From NCBI GenBank assembly GCA_964507035.1, contig CAZDOQ010000004.1:1-49303 (forward strand): a DNA stretch of 49,303 nucleotides, given 5' to 3'. The notes below the pieces were generated by a model that saw nothing but the letters and a program-made list of their open reading frames with translations, was not told where the DNA came from and did not search any database. Source of the stretch: Pseudolachnospira sp964507035. Its GTDB lineage: Bacteria > Bacillota > Clostridia > Lachnospirales > Lachnospiraceae. Within the stretch, counting starts at the first letter, position 1. Each line of letters opens with the position of its first letter. Shown piece by piece: positions 33,216 through 42,747 of this stretch. A program made the position numbers and the translations under genes.

Positions 33216-34574
33216 ATGAAGATCGTGATCATGGGAAGCGGAAAAGTGGGCCACAAGCTGGTGGAACAGCTGGCCCAAGAGGGCCACGACGTGGTGGTGA
33301 TTGACCGGAATCCCCAAGCGCTCCAGGCCCTGGATAACGGGGAGGACGTGCTGTGCATAGAGGGGGACGCCATCAATTACGGCGTGCAGATGGAGGCAGG
33401 GATCCCGGAGGCGGACCTGGTGGTGGCCTGCACAGACGGAGACGAGATGAACATGCTCTGCTGCCTGCTGGCCAAAAAGCACGGGGCCGCCCGGACCGTG
33501 GCCCGGGTCCGGAAGCCGGAATACTATGAGCAGCTTCCCTACATACAGGAAGAGATGGGCCTGAGTTTTGCCATCAACCCGGAGCTGGCCTCGGCGGACG
33601 CCATCTCCCGGGTGCTCATCTTCCCGGCGGCCAACAGCATAGAGCCCTTTGCCAAAGGGCGGGTGGAGTTGATCGGCTTTCCTCTGGAGAAGGAAAATCC
33701 GCTGGTGGGCAAATCCCTCATTGAGATCAACCGGCGGTACAGCTTCCGGGTCCTGGTCTGCGCGGTGCAGCGGGGGCAGGAGGTGTTCATCCCCGGGGGC
33801 AGCGATGTGCTGGAGGCGGGAGATAAGATCTATATCGTCTCCTCCCACGATGACATGCAGGCCTTCTTCAAGGAGATCGACCTGTTCCGCAGCAGTGTCC
33901 GGAACGTGATGATCGCCGGTGGCGGCAAGATCTCCTACTACCTGGCCCGGCGGCTGCTGCCCCAGGGCATGCGGGTGAAGATCATTGAACAGAGCCAGGA
34001 GCGGTGCCGGGAACTGTGCGAGCATCTGCCGGAGGCGGATGTGATCTGTGGGGACGCCAGCAGTCAGGACCTGCTCCAGGAAGAGGGGATTGAAGGGGTG
34101 GACGCCTTTGCGGCCCTCACCGGAATGGATGAGATCAATGCCATTTTGTCCCTGTACGCCCGGACCCAGCGGGTAACCAAGGTGGTGACCAAGGTGACTC
34201 AGATGCCTTTTACCGATATGCTGGAAAACATCGGCATTGAGACCATTGTCTCTCCCAAGGAAGTGACGGCCAACCAGATTCTCCGGTATGTCCGGGCCGT
34301 GTCTGCCTCCGCCGGGGACAATAGCGTGGAGTCCCTGTGCCGGCTCATTGGCGGCCGTCTGGAGGCGCTTGAATTTTTGGTGGAGAAGAAGACGGAATTC
34401 ACCGGGATTCCCCTGAAGGACCTGTCCCTGAAGCAGGGCTTTTTGATTGCCAACATAGTCCGGGACCGGAAGCTGATTGTGCCCGGAGGCAATGATACCA
34501 TAGAAGAAAATGACATTGTGCTGCTGGTGACCACCCACCCCCATATCAAATCTCTCCACGAGATGCTGGCATAG
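33216..34574 (+). CDS. trkA: Trk potassium system peripheral protein TrkA
   Basis: This cytoplasmic NAD-binding regulator gates the TrkH potassium channel. The 452-residue protein has two RCK units. The first Rossmann fold starts KIVIMGSGKVGHKL and the second starts NVMIAGGGKISYYL near residue 229. Each is followed by a TrkA_C domain (VELIGFPLEKENPLVGKSL; TEFTGIPLKDLSLKQG). That matches full-length TrkA, not a half-size KtrA. GGAGGA precedes the ATG. It is 15 bases after aspS and 11 before trkH. Confidence 0.95.
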   Translation: MKIVIMGSGKVGHKLVEQLAQEGHDVVVIDRNPQALQALDNGEDVLCIEGDAINYGVQMEAGIPEADLVVACTDGDEMNMLCCLLAKKHGAARTVARVRKPEYYEQLPYIQEEMGLSFAINPELASADAISRVLIFPAANSIEPFAKGRVELIGFPLEKENPLVGKSLIEINRRYSFRVLVCAVQRGQEVFIPGGSDVLEAGDKIYIVSSHDDMQAFFKEIDLFRSSVRNVMIAGGGKISYYLARRLLPQGMRVKIIEQSQERCRELCEHLPEADVICGDASSQDLLQEEGIEGVDAFAALTGMDEINAILSLYARTQRVTKVVTKVTQMPFTDMLENIGIETIVSPKEVTANQILRYVRAVSASAGDNSVESLCRLIGGRLEALEFLVEKKTEFTGIPLKDLSLKQGFLIANIVRDRKLIVPGGNDTIEENDIVLLVTTHPHIKSLHEMLA

Positions 34575-34585
34575 GGAGGAGCACT

Positions 34586-36031
34586 ATGAACTTTCGAATG
34601 ATCGCTTACATTCTCTGCCGTCTGGTGGGGATGGAAGGGGTTTTGCTATTGCTGCCCATGATCGTGTCCCTCCTCTATCAGGAAGAGTCCTGGACCGCGT
34701 TTTTTGCGGTGGCGGCGGGGCTGATTCTGCTGAGTCTGCTCTTTGGGCTCCGGAAGCCCAAGAACCGGACCATCTACGCCAGGGAGGGCTTGTTCATTGT
34801 GGGAATGGCCTGGGTGCTGTGGTCCGTCTTCGGCACCCTGCCCTTTGTGATCAGCGGCGCCATTCCCCATTTCGTGGACGCCTTTTTTGAGACGGTGTCC
34901 GGCTTTACCACCACCGGCTCCACCATTTTGACCCAGGTGGAGGCGCTGCCCCGGGGTATGCTGTTCTGGCGCAGCTTCACCCACTGGGTGGGCGGCATGG
35001 GGGTGCTGGTGTTTGTGATGGCCATCATCCCTCTGGCGGACCAGAACTCCATGTACCTGATGCGGGCGGAGGTGCCGGGGCCCGCCGTGGGCAAGCTGGT
35101 GCCCCGGGCCATGGGAACGGCCAAGATTCTGTACGCTATCTACATTGGCATGACGGCGGTGCTGGTGGTGCTGCTGCTGGCTGGCGGCATGCCTTTGTTT
35201 GACTCTCTGATCCACACCTTTGGCACCGCCGGTATCGGTGGCTTCAGCATTTACACGGACAGCATCGCCCACTACGGAAGCGCTTACATAGACGTGGTGA
35301 TCACGGTCTTCATGATCCTCTTCGGCATCAACTTCAATCTGTACTACCTGATCCTGGCGGGAAAGGTGGTCCAGGCATTAAAGAGCGAGGAACTCCGGTG
35401 GTATCTGGGGATTATTGCCGCCAGCGTGATCATGATTGCCGTCAACATCTATTCCCTCTACGGGAGCGTGGCGGAGGCGGTGCGGTACTCAGCCTTCCAG
35501 GTGGGGGCCATCATCACCACCACCGGCTATGCTACCGCGGATTTTGCCCAATGGCCCTATTTCTCCCAGACCATTCTGCTGCTTTTGATGGTGCCGGGCG
35601 CCTGTGCCGGTTCCACCGGCGGCGGCATTAAGATGGCCCGGGTGGTGATCCTTTTAAAATCCATCCGCCGGGAACTGCGCCGGATGGCCCACCCTCGGTC
35701 TGTCAGCGTGATCCGGGCCGAGGGCAAGGTGGTGGAGGAAGAGACGGTTCAGGGGGTGCACACCTACCTGCTGTTCTACTCGGTGATTATGTTCCTGTCG
35801 TTGTTTCTGGTCTCCCTGGACGGCTTTGACCTGGTGACCACCATCTCCGGCGTACTCACCTGCCTGAACAACGTGGGGCCTGGCCTGGGCACCGTGGTGG
35901 GGCCTTTGGGGAGTTTTGCCCCTCTGTCGGATTTCTCCAAGCTGGTGCTGAGCCTGGATATGCTCATTGGCCGTCTGGAGATCTTCCCGATCTTGCTTTT
36001 GATCGTCCCTCCTCTTTGGAGAAAACATTAA
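34586..36031 (+). CDS. trkH: Trk potassium channel subunit TrkH
   Basis: It forms the potassium-conducting membrane subunit. The 481-residue protein has about ten hydrophobic segments. Selectivity-loop-like sequences include SGFTTTGSTIL, HTFGTAGIGGFSIY, TTTGYATADF and CLNNVGPGLGTV, one per pore repeat. GGAGGA precedes the ATG. It is the last gene of this run; no hairpin terminator was seen before the V-ATPase promoter, so some read-through into that operon is possible. Confidence 0.95.
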   Translation: MNFRMIAYILCRLVGMEGVLLLLPMIVSLLYQEESWTAFFAVAAGLILLSLLFGLRKPKNRTIYAREGLFIVGMAWVLWSVFGTLPFVISGAIPHFVDAFFETVSGFTTTGSTILTQVEALPRGMLFWRSFTHWVGGMGVLVFVMAIIPLADQNSMYLMRAEVPGPAVGKLVPRAMGTAKILYAIYIGMTAVLVVLLLAGGMPLFDSLIHTFGTAGIGGFSIYTDSIAHYGSAYIDVVITVFMILFGINFNLYYLILAGKVVQALKSEELRWYLGIIAASVIMIAVNIYSLYGSVAEAVRYSAFQVGAIITTTGYATADFAQWPYFSQTILLLLMVPGACAGSTGGGIKMARVVILLKSIRRELRRMAHPRSVSVIRAEGKVVEEETVQGVHTYLLFYSVIMFLSLFLVSLDGFDLVTTISGVLTCLNNVGPGLGTVVGPLGSFAPLSDFSKLVLSLDMLIGRLEIFPILLLIVPPLWRKH

Positions 36032-36100
36032 TCCAAAACCAATCATAACCCATAGGCGAAAATCAGAGTAAAATTTGTTAAGACGATGACAAAAAAATCA

Positions 36101-36129
36101 TTGCATAATTCGGGGAAGTAGTGTAGAAT
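36101..36129 (+). promoter_or_regulatory. Promoter for the V/A-ATPase operon
   Basis: TTGCAT (36101-36106) and TAGAAT (36124-36129) are 17 bases apart. The leader to the first gene is about 134 bases. Confidence 0.7.
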
Positions 36130-36188
36130 TGAAAACATATTTATGGTAAGCCTGCAAATTTTCTGTTGAATTCTGGAGGCAAAAAAAA

Positions 36189-36206
36189 ATGGCAGGCATA
36201 TCGTAA
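36189..36206 (+). CDS. Possible five-codon leader peptide
   Basis: GGAGG, a nine-base gap and ATG start the tiny frame MAGIS. The frame starts on a run of nine A. GCCTGC at 36150 can pair with GCAGGC inside the frame, enclosing its ribosome-binding site. It may be a leader peptide of the ATPase operon, or chance. Confidence 0.25.
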   Translation: MAGIS

Positions 36207-36269
36207 GAGAGCGGTCCGTCTTTCCCTGGGATGGCGGCCGTCAGAAAAAAACATAAGGGAGGGAAATGG

Positions 36270-36596
36270 ATGTCGATTGAGGATATGAAACGGATCTCCG
36301 AAGCGGAAGAGGAGGCCGTTTCCATCCGCCGGCAGGCCCAGGCGGATGCCAGGCAGATTCAGGAGGAGGGCAGGCGGCAGGCTGCTCAGGTGGTGGAGGA
36401 CGCCCGCCGGTTGGCGGACGGCGCGTACCGCCAAACCCTGCGTCAAGCGGAAGAATCTGCGGAGAAAAACTATCAAGCCCGAATGGCCCAGGTGGCGCAG
36501 GAATGCGACGCTATGAAGGCAGGGGCCCGGGAACGCCTGGAGAATGCGGCGGAGATCATCGCAGGAAAGGTTGTGAAGTCCAGTGGCAGTTGCTAA
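36270..36596 (+). CDS. V/A-type ATPase subunit G/H (peripheral stalk)
   Basis: The 108-residue, highly charged protein is nearly all coiled coil: SIEDMKRISEAEEEAVSIRR, followed by a long Ala/Glu/Arg heptad region. It would pair with subunit E to form the peripheral stalk that links the head to subunit I. The frame opens at 36231, but the ATG at 36270 with AGGGAGG is preferred. It is first in the nine-gene ATPase operon, and its end overlaps the subunit I start by 14 bases. Confidence 0.85.
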   Translation: MSIEDMKRISEAEEEAVSIRRQAQADARQIQEEGRRQAAQVVEDARRLADGAYRQTLRQAEESAEKNYQARMAQVAQECDAMKAGARERLENAAEIIAGKVVKSSGSC

Positions 36597-38559
36597 AATG
36601 AACAAGTTGTCCGTCATTGGCCTGGAAACCGAAAAAAGCGGGCTTTTGCACCGGCTCATGGACCTGGGTGTGGTGGAGTTGACCGATCAGAGCGAGAAAC
36701 TCCAGGACGCGGAATGGTCAGCCCTGGTGACACGGGGCGGAGACGCGGACCGGATCTCCCGGCTGGAAGGACAGCTGACCCAGGCGGAGACGGCTCTGGA
36801 AGCCATTGAACGCTATGACACGGAGAAGAAACCACTGTTTCGGACCCGAACGTCTGTCACCCAGAAGGCGTACCAGGAAACGGTGGGGGACGGAAGCGCC
36901 ATCCGGCAGGAAATCCAGGAGGTGCTGGCGCTTTTTGACCGGTGGAATGAGTGCAAATCCCAGGAAAATGTGGTTGCATCCACCCGGGCTTCTCTGGCGC
37001 CCTGGCTTTCCTACCTGCTCCCCTTAGAGCAGGAGGGGACTCGCTTTACCCGGATCTTTCTGGGGGCGGTGCCGGTGCTGGCAAATCAGGAGGAGATCCG
37101 CCGCCAGCTGTCGGAAGCCAGTCCGGATACGGTGATGGAGTTGGTAAGTCAGGACACAGAGCAAAAGTATCTCAGTGTGCTCTGCCTCCGGCAGGAGGAA
37201 CCCCCGGTGCTGGATGTGCTGAAAGGATTCGGCTTTACCATGGCCCAGTTCCGGGATCTGTCCGGCACAGCCCAGGAGAATCAGACCCGGCTTTCGGCCC
37301 GGCTTTCAGAGCTGCAGAAGGAAGAGGCGGATCTGGAACGGAAGATTGCCGGGTTTGCTGCCCGGAAAAAGGAGATTCAGTATTACTGCGACAGCCTGCG
37401 GATGCAGCGGGATGAGGCCAAGGCCTCGGAGAAGCTGCTCCGGACCCGGACCGCTTTCTGTTTTGAGGGCTGGGTGCCGGAGGAGGCCTGTGAGAAAGTA
37501 AAACCAGTGCTGGAGGAAGCGGGCTGCACCTATGAGATCCGGAAACCGGAGAAGGGGGAGGAAACGCCGGTCTTACTGAAGAACGCCAGCCTGGTGGTGC
37601 CCTTTGAGGCCATCACCAGCATGTACGCGCTTCCCAAGTCCTACGAGGTGGATCCAACACCTATTTTTGCCATCTTCTATTTTATCTTTTACGGCATGAT
37701 GTTTGCGGATATGGGCTACGGCATTATTCTGGCAGGAGCCTGTTTCCTGCTCCTGAAAAAATTCCCCCTGGAGAACCTGGCCTACCGGCTGGTGAAATGC
37801 CTGGCTTTCTGCGGCGTTTCCACCTTTATCTGGGGCGCATTGTTCGGCGGATTTTTGGGAGATTTGGTGGCGGTGGTGGCAAGCACCTTCTTTGGCGCAA
37901 GCATCACCATCCCGCCGCTGTGGTTTGATCCGTTGGATGACCCTATGAAGCTTCTGATCTTTTCCTGCGTGCTGGGAAGCGTGCATCTGTTCATCGGCAT
38001 GGGGATCAAGGCTTACATGTATCTCCGGGACGGCCGCTTTGCAGATGCCCTGGTGGAGGTTTTTGCCTGGTATCTGTTCATTGTGGGCGTGGCCATGCTG
38101 CTCTTCGGCGGCAATCTGGCCTCCTGGATGCCTTCAGTGGGAAAATGGCCGGCCATTGCCGGAGCCGTGATCATTGTGGGAGGTCCCCTGCTCCGGAACA
38201 AAGGCGTGGGGCGGCTGCTGGGGCTTTACGACCTGTACGGCAGCACCAGCTACCTGGCGGATATTTTGTCCTACTCCCGATTGCTGGCTCTGGGGCTTTC
38301 CTCGGCGGTTATCGCCCAGGTGTTCAACGCCCTGGGTTCTCTGTTCGGCAGCAATATTCTTGGGGCCGTGCTTTTTGTGATCATTGCCATTCTCGGCCAC
38401 ACGCTGAACTTTGCCCTCAATGCTTTGGGATCCTACGTTCACGCCAGCCGGCTGCAGTATGTGGAGTTTTTCGGAAAATTTTATGAGGGTGGCGGCGAAG
38501 CCTTTGCGCCCTTTGAGAAAGACACAAAATACGTGAAAATTTTGAAGGAGGAAGAGTAA
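36583..38559 (+). CDS. V/A-type ATPase subunit I (a subunit)
   Basis: This is the static membrane subunit that supplies the ion half-channels. The 658-residue protein has an N-terminal coiled-coil cytoplasmic half with the family start AVAKMNKLSVIGLE and later RTAFCFEGWVPEE. The C-terminal half has about eight membrane segments, including YGMMFADMGYGIILAGACF and SYSRLLALGLSSAVIAQVFN, which contains the conserved arginine. The start is GTG at 36583, which fits the family start (M-A-x-x-K-M) better than the later ATG at 36598. It is expected to bind the K ring. Confidence 0.93.
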   Translation: MAVAKMNKLSVIGLETEKSGLLHRLMDLGVVELTDQSEKLQDAEWSALVTRGGDADRISRLEGQLTQAETALEAIERYDTEKKPLFRTRTSVTQKAYQETVGDGSAIRQEIQEVLALFDRWNECKSQENVVASTRASLAPWLSYLLPLEQEGTRFTRIFLGAVPVLANQEEIRRQLSEASPDTVMELVSQDTEQKYLSVLCLRQEEPPVLDVLKGFGFTMAQFRDLSGTAQENQTRLSARLSELQKEEADLERKIAGFAARKKEIQYYCDSLRMQRDEAKASEKLLRTRTAFCFEGWVPEEACEKVKPVLEEAGCTYEIRKPEKGEETPVLLKNASLVVPFEAITSMYALPKSYEVDPTPIFAIFYFIFYGMMFADMGYGIILAGACFLLLKKFPLENLAYRLVKCLAFCGVSTFIWGALFGGFLGDLVAVVASTFFGASITIPPLWFDPLDDPMKLLIFSCVLGSVHLFIGMGIKAYMYLRDGRFADALVEVFAWYLFIVGVAMLLFGGNLASWMPSVGKWPAIAGAVIIVGGPLLRNKGVGRLLGLYDLYGSTSYLADILSYSRLLALGLSSAVIAQVFNALGSLFGSNILGAVLFVIIAILGHTLNFALNALGSYVHASRLQYVEFFGKFYEGGGEAFAPFEKDTKYVKILKEEE

Positions 38560-38560
38560 G

Positions 38561-39031
38561 ATGACATTAGGATTGGCTTTAGCGATAGGAGGAGCTGCCC
38601 TGGCAGCCTGTGCCGGTATCGGAAGTGCTTTGGGCGTCGGGATCGCCGGTGAGGCCGGCGCCGGCGTCATGGCGGAAGATCCCAAGAAATTTGGCCAGAC
38701 CCTGGTGCTGCAGGCGCTGCCCGGAACCCAGGGTATCTACGGACTGCTGATTGCGTTCCTGATTCTGGTAAAGACCGGCGTCATGGGCGGCTCTCCCCTG
38801 GAGCTTTCCACCACCCAGGGCCTGTACTTCCTGTTTGCCGGCGCCCCGGTGGGGCTGGTGGGCATCTGGTCCGGCTGGGCGCAGGGCAAGACCGCTGCCG
38901 CCGGTATCATGCTGGTTGCCAAGCGCCCCAGCGAGTTGGCCAAGGCCATCATCTACGCGGCCATGGTGGAAACCTACGCCATTCTGTCCCTGCTGATCTC
39001 CTTCCTGATGTGGATGTTCATTGAGGTGTAA
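38561..39031 (+). CDS. V/A-type ATPase subunit K (rotor ring)
   Basis: This is the ion-carrying ring subunit. The 156-residue protein is a duplicated two-helix hairpin (four membrane helices). In E. hirae NtpK the sodium ligands are Leu61, Thr64, Gln65, Gln110 and Glu139. Here LPGTQGIYG gives Leu53, Thr56 and Gln57; WAQGKTAAAG gives Gln108; and AMVETYAIL gives Glu137. All ligands are present, so a sodium-translocating ring is predicted. Only helix 4 carries the carboxylate. It starts one base after the subunit I stop. Confidence 0.95.
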   Translation: MTLGLALAIGGAALAACAGIGSALGVGIAGEAGAGVMAEDPKKFGQTLVLQALPGTQGIYGLLIAFLILVKTGVMGGSPLELSTTQGLYFLFAGAPVGLVGIWSGWAQGKTAAAGIMLVAKRPSELAKAIIYAAMVETYAILSLLISFLMWMFIEV

Positions 39032-39070
39032 CGCAAAGGGAAGAGCAGGATTCAGAAAGGGACGGTGTCT

Positions 39071-39640
39071 ATGAGCATAGAAAGTATCACGGCCCGGATT
39101 TTGCAGGAGGCAAAGGACGAGGCGGAAAATACCCGCAAGCAAGCCCGGGAGCAGCAGGCGGCGGCGGTGGCTGCCGCGGAGGAGCAGGCCCAGGCCATCA
39201 AGCGGGATACGGCCGCCAAGGCGGAGGCGGATGCGGCCGTTCTGCGGGAGCGGCGCGGCGCCGTGGCGGAACTGGAGGCCAGAAAGCTGCAGCTTTCGGC
39301 CAAACAGGAAATGATTGACGAGAGTTTTGAGGAGGCGGCCCGGAAGCTGGCCCATATGCCGGAGGACCAGTACCGGGCGTTCCTCCTGGAACTGCTGGCG
39401 CCCTACCGGGATCAGCCGGGGGAGATTCTTTTAAACAAACAGGATCTGGCGTCTTACGGCCGGGATCTGGAGCGGGCCCTTGCGGACAGCCCTCTGGCGG
39501 TGAGCCAGGAGACGGCCCCTATCGCCGGCGGCCTGATCCTGCGCCAGGGCTGTGTCTCCCTCAACGCTTCCCTGGAGAAGCTGATGGAGACCCAGAAAAA
39601 ACAGATGACGGCGGAGATCGCCGGCATCCTGTTCGCATAG
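39071..39640 (+). CDS. V/A-type ATPase subunit E (peripheral stalk)
   Basis: The 189-residue protein has an N-terminal coiled coil rich in Ala, Glu and Gln (SIESITARILQEAKDEAENT). A folded C-terminal domain follows and ends with IAGGLILRQGCVSLNASLEK, the typical E-subunit region that binds the head. The frame opens at GTG 39065, but ATG 39071 with AAAGGG nine bases ahead is more likely. It partners with subunit G/H. Confidence 0.9.
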   Translation: MSIESITARILQEAKDEAENTRKQAREQQAAAVAAAEEQAQAIKRDTAAKAEADAAVLRERRGAVAELEARKLQLSAKQEMIDESFEEAARKLAHMPEDQYRAFLLELLAPYRDQPGEILLNKQDLASYGRDLERALADSPLAVSQETAPIAGGLILRQGCVSLNASLEKLMETQKKQMTAEIAGILFA

Positions 39641-39656
39641 GAAAGGAGGCATTCCT

Positions 39657-40652
39657 ATGGGGGCAGATTATACTTTTGCCTGTGCCCAGGTCCGCTGTGC
39701 GGAAAAATATCTGCTGAACCGGGAGCGTCTGGGGGTCATGGTGGAAGCCAGGACCATGGAGGACGCCTGCAAGGTGCTCCAGGACGCCCGGTACGGGACC
39801 GAGGGTCAGGTGATCCAGCCGGCGTCCTATGAGAAGACCCTGGCCCAGGAGACGGAGAAGCTGTACCAATTCCTGGGATCCATTGTGCCGGACCCCAAGG
39901 TGCTGCGGCTGTTTTCCTATCCGGCGGATTATCACAATATCAAAGCGCTGTTAAAAGCGGAGTTTCTGGACATAGACGGGAGCCAGGCGCTGTTGCCTGG
40001 CGGCGCTATTGAACCGGCTGCCATGGCGGTGCTGGTTCGGGAGCGGAACACCATTCCCATGACCACCCGCATGAAAAAGGCTCTGGAGGAGGCGGTGGAC
40101 ACTCACGCCCGGACCCGGGACCCGCAGCTGGTGGATCTGATCTGTGACAAGGCCTGCTATGAGGACGTGCGGGAGGCGGCCCAGGCGACGGGGAACCGTT
40201 TCGCCCAAGGGTATGTGCGGCTGCTGATCGACACCCTCAACCTAAAGACCTTTGTCCGGTGCCAGCGGATGGGGCAGCCCTGGAACTTTTTTGGGAACGT
40301 GTTTCTCCCTGGCGGAAATATTGATGAAAAAGTGTTTGTGGCCGGTTACGAGGAGCCTTTCCAACAGTTCGCGGGACGGCTGATCGTCTATGATCTGCTG
40401 GAAGCCGCCGAGGAGGGAGGCGCCCAGATGAAGGAGACCGGCAGCTTCACCGCTCTGGAGCGGCTGTGCGACAACGCGCTGATCCGGTATGTGCGGCAGG
40501 CCAAGTATATTTCCTTCGGTCTGGAGCCGCTGATTGCCTACATGGTGGCCCGGCAGATGGAGACGAAGAATGTACGGATCATATTGGCGGGGAAGGCCGC
40601 GGGCCTGGACCCCGAGCGGATCCGGGAAAGGGTAAGGGAGACCTATGGCTAA
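39657..40652 (+). CDS. V/A-type ATPase subunit C/d
   Basis: The 331-residue protein sits on top of the K ring and couples it to the central stalk. The pattern DYTFACAQVRCAEKYLLNRE and later LFSYPADYHNIKALLKAEF belongs to the C/AC39 family. It also contains DTLNLKTFVRCQRMG. AAAGGAGG lies eight bases before the ATG. Its end overlaps the subunit F start by eight bases. Confidence 0.92.
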   Translation: MGADYTFACAQVRCAEKYLLNRERLGVMVEARTMEDACKVLQDARYGTEGQVIQPASYEKTLAQETEKLYQFLGSIVPDPKVLRLFSYPADYHNIKALLKAEFLDIDGSQALLPGGAIEPAAMAVLVRERNTIPMTTRMKKALEEAVDTHARTRDPQLVDLICDKACYEDVREAAQATGNRFAQGYVRLLIDTLNLKTFVRCQRMGQPWNFFGNVFLPGGNIDEKVFVAGYEEPFQQFAGRLIVYDLLEAAEEGGAQMKETGSFTALERLCDNALIRYVRQAKYISFGLEPLIAYMVARQMETKNVRIILAGKAAGLDPERIRERVRETYG

Positions 40653-40968
40653 GATTGGCGTCATTGGAGATGCCCAGAGCGTTCTGGGCTTCAAAGCCTT
40701 CGGCCTGGATGTCTTTGCCTGCCAGACAGCGGAGGAGGCGGTGCAGATCCTTCACCGGGCTGCCGGGGAGGATTATGGCATTCTTTATGTCACCGAACGG
40801 TTTTACCGGGACATGGAGAAGGAAGCCGCACAGTATCTGGAGATGAAGGTTCCGGCCGTCATTCCCATTCCGGGGGTGGACGGCAGTTACGGCATCGGCA
40901 TTGCCAACGTAAAGAAGTCTGTGGAGCGGGCCGTTGGCGCCGATATCCTATTCGGAGGTGACAAGTAG
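40645..40968 (+). CDS. V/A-type ATPase subunit F
   Basis: The 107-residue protein of the central stalk starts MAKIGVIGDAQSVLGFKAFG and has the family strings GILYVTERFYRDM and PAVIPIPGVDGSYGIGI. The C-terminal helix (ANVKKSVERAVGADIL) inserts into the rotor-head interface. It overlaps the C gene and ends three bases before subunit A, so translation is tightly coupled. Confidence 0.93.
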   Translation: MAKIGVIGDAQSVLGFKAFGLDVFACQTAEEAVQILHRAAGEDYGILYVTERFYRDMEKEAAQYLEMKVPAVIPIPGVDGSYGIGIANVKKSVERAVGADILFGGDK

Positions 40969-40971
40969 CAT

Positions 40972-42747
40972 ATGAGTCAAGGAAAGATCGTAAAAGTATC
41001 CGGCCCGCTGGTTGTGGCAGAGGGCATGCAGGATGCGGATATGTTTGACGTGGTTCGGGTGGGCGATCAAAACCTGATCGGCGAGATCATTGAGATGCGG
41101 GACGGGATGGCGTCCATCCAGGTATATGAGGAGACCGCAGGCTTAAAACCCGGGGCTCCGGTGGTGACCACCGGCGCGCCCCTTTCGGTGGAGTTGGGCC
41201 CCGGCCTTATTGAAACCATGTACGACGGCATTCAGCGCCCTCTGGAGGGCATGGTGAAGGCTTCCGGCCCCAACATCACCCGGGGTATCTCCATCCCGGC
41301 CCTGGACCGGGAGAAAAAGTGGGAGTTTGTGCCCAAGGTGCAGGCGGGGGAGACCGTGGAGCCAGGGGATATTCTGGGAACCGTCCAGGAGACCGTGGTG
41401 GTGGAGCAGCGGATCATGGTGCCTCCTAAAGTCCAGGGCACCGTGAAAGAGATCCGGTCCGGTTCCTTTACCGTGGAGGAGACGGTGTGCGTACTGACCA
41501 CCCCGGAAGGGAAAGATGTGGAACTGACCATGATGCAGAAATGGCCGGTGCGTGTGGGCCGTCCCTACCGGACCAAGATGGTGCCGGACACGCCCCTGAT
41601 TACCGGACAGAGGGTCATTGATACTCTGTTTCCTATTGCCAAGGGCGGCGTGGCCTCAGTGCCCGGTCCCTTCGGCTCCGGCAAGACCGTGGTGCAGCAT
41701 CAGCTGGCCAAGTGGGCGGACGCGGATATTGTGGTGTACATTGGCTGCGGCGAACGGGGCAATGAGATGACCGACGTGCTCATGGAGTTCCCGGAACTGA
41801 AGGACCCCAAGACCGGTGAGAGCCTCATGAAGCGGACCGTACTCATTGCCAATACATCCGACATGCCGGTGGCGGCCCGGGAGGCCTCCATCTACACCGG
41901 CATTACCATTGCGGAATATTTCCGGGATATGGGTTATTCGGTAGCCCTGATGGCAGACTCCACCTCCCGGTGGGCCGAGGCGCTTCGGGAAATGTCCGGA
42001 CGTCTGGAGGAGATGCCCGGTGAGGAAGGATATCCGGCTTACCTGGCTTCCCGGTTGGCCCAGTTCTACGAGCGGGCCGGTAAGGTGATCAGCCTGGGCA
42101 AGGAGGGGCGCGAGGGAGCTCTGTCCGCCATCGGCGCCGTGTCCCCCCCCGGCGGCGACACATCGGAGCCGGTGTCCCAGGCCACACTGCGGATTGTCAA
42201 GGTATTCTGGTGTCTGGACTCCTCCCTGGCCTACAAACGCCATTTCCCGGCCATCAACTGGCTGAACAGCTATTCCCTCTATAGCAGCCGGTTGGATTCC
42301 TGGTTTGCGGAGCACGTGAGCATGGAGTTCCCTAAACTGCGGGCGTCCTCCCTGCATCTGCTCCAGGAGGAGGCAGAGCTCAATGAGATCGTGCAGCTGG
42401 TGGGCGTGGACGGCCTGTCCACCACGGACCGGCTGAAGCTGGAAACCTGTAAGATGCTCCGGGAGGACTATTTGCATCAGAACGCCTTCCACGAGATCGA
42501 TACCTATGCCTCTATGAACAAGCAGTACCGGATGCTGAAGCTGATCAACCTGTTCCATGAGACTTGTATGGAAGCCCTGGAGAACGGAGCGGACTTCCAG
42601 AAACTTTCCTCCATGGCGGTGCGGGAGGCCATCGGCCGCTTCAAATATGTGGAGGAAGACCAGGTGGACGCAGAGTTTGAGCGGGTCAGCGCGGAGCTGG
42701 CAGAGGAAGTGCGTGGCATAGCCGGTAAGGAGGCGGAAGCAGAATGA
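40972..42747 (+). CDS. V/A-type ATPase catalytic subunit A
   Basis: This is the ATP-hydrolysing subunit, three copies per head. The 591-residue protein starts with GKIVKVSGPLVVAEGMQ. It carries the A-type insertion of about 90 residues, Walker A GPFGSGKT (232-239), Walker B LMADSTSRWAEALREMSG, and PGEEGYPAYLASRLAQFYERAG region signatures. Length is normal for the catalytic A subunit and distinguishes it from F-type beta. The stop overlaps the next start as ATGA. It would run as an ion pump or, under ion pressure, make ATP. Confidence 0.97.
   Translation: MSQGKIVKVSGPLVVAEGMQDADMFDVVRVGDQNLIGEIIEMRDGMASIQVYEETAGLKPGAPVVTTGAPLSVELGPGLIETMYDGIQRPLEGMVKASGPNITRGISIPALDREKKWEFVPKVQAGETVEPGDILGTVQETVVVEQRIMVPPKVQGTVKEIRSGSFTVEETVCVLTTPEGKDVELTMMQKWPVRVGRPYRTKMVPDTPLITGQRVIDTLFPIAKGGVASVPGPFGSGKTVVQHQLAKWADADIVVYIGCGERGNEMTDVLMEFPELKDPKTGESLMKRTVLIANTSDMPVAAREASIYTGITIAEYFRDMGYSVALMADSTSRWAEALREMSGRLEEMPGEEGYPAYLASRLAQFYERAGKVISLGKEGREGALSAIGAVSPPGGDTSEPVSQATLRIVKVFWCLDSSLAYKRHFPAINWLNSYSLYSSRLDSWFAEHVSMEFPKLRASSLHLLQEEAELNEIVQLVGVDGLSTTDRLKLETCKMLREDYLHQNAFHEIDTYASMNKQYRMLKLINLFHETCMEALENGADFQKLSSMAVREAIGRFKYVEEDQVDAEFERVSAELAEEVRGIAGKEAEAE

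Noticed and set aside
32556..34559. 667-codon minus-strand frame across aspS/trkA
   Set aside because: It is long only because it mirrors GC-rich codons of aspS and trkA; its composition is His/Leu/Gly-rich and it has no start signal.
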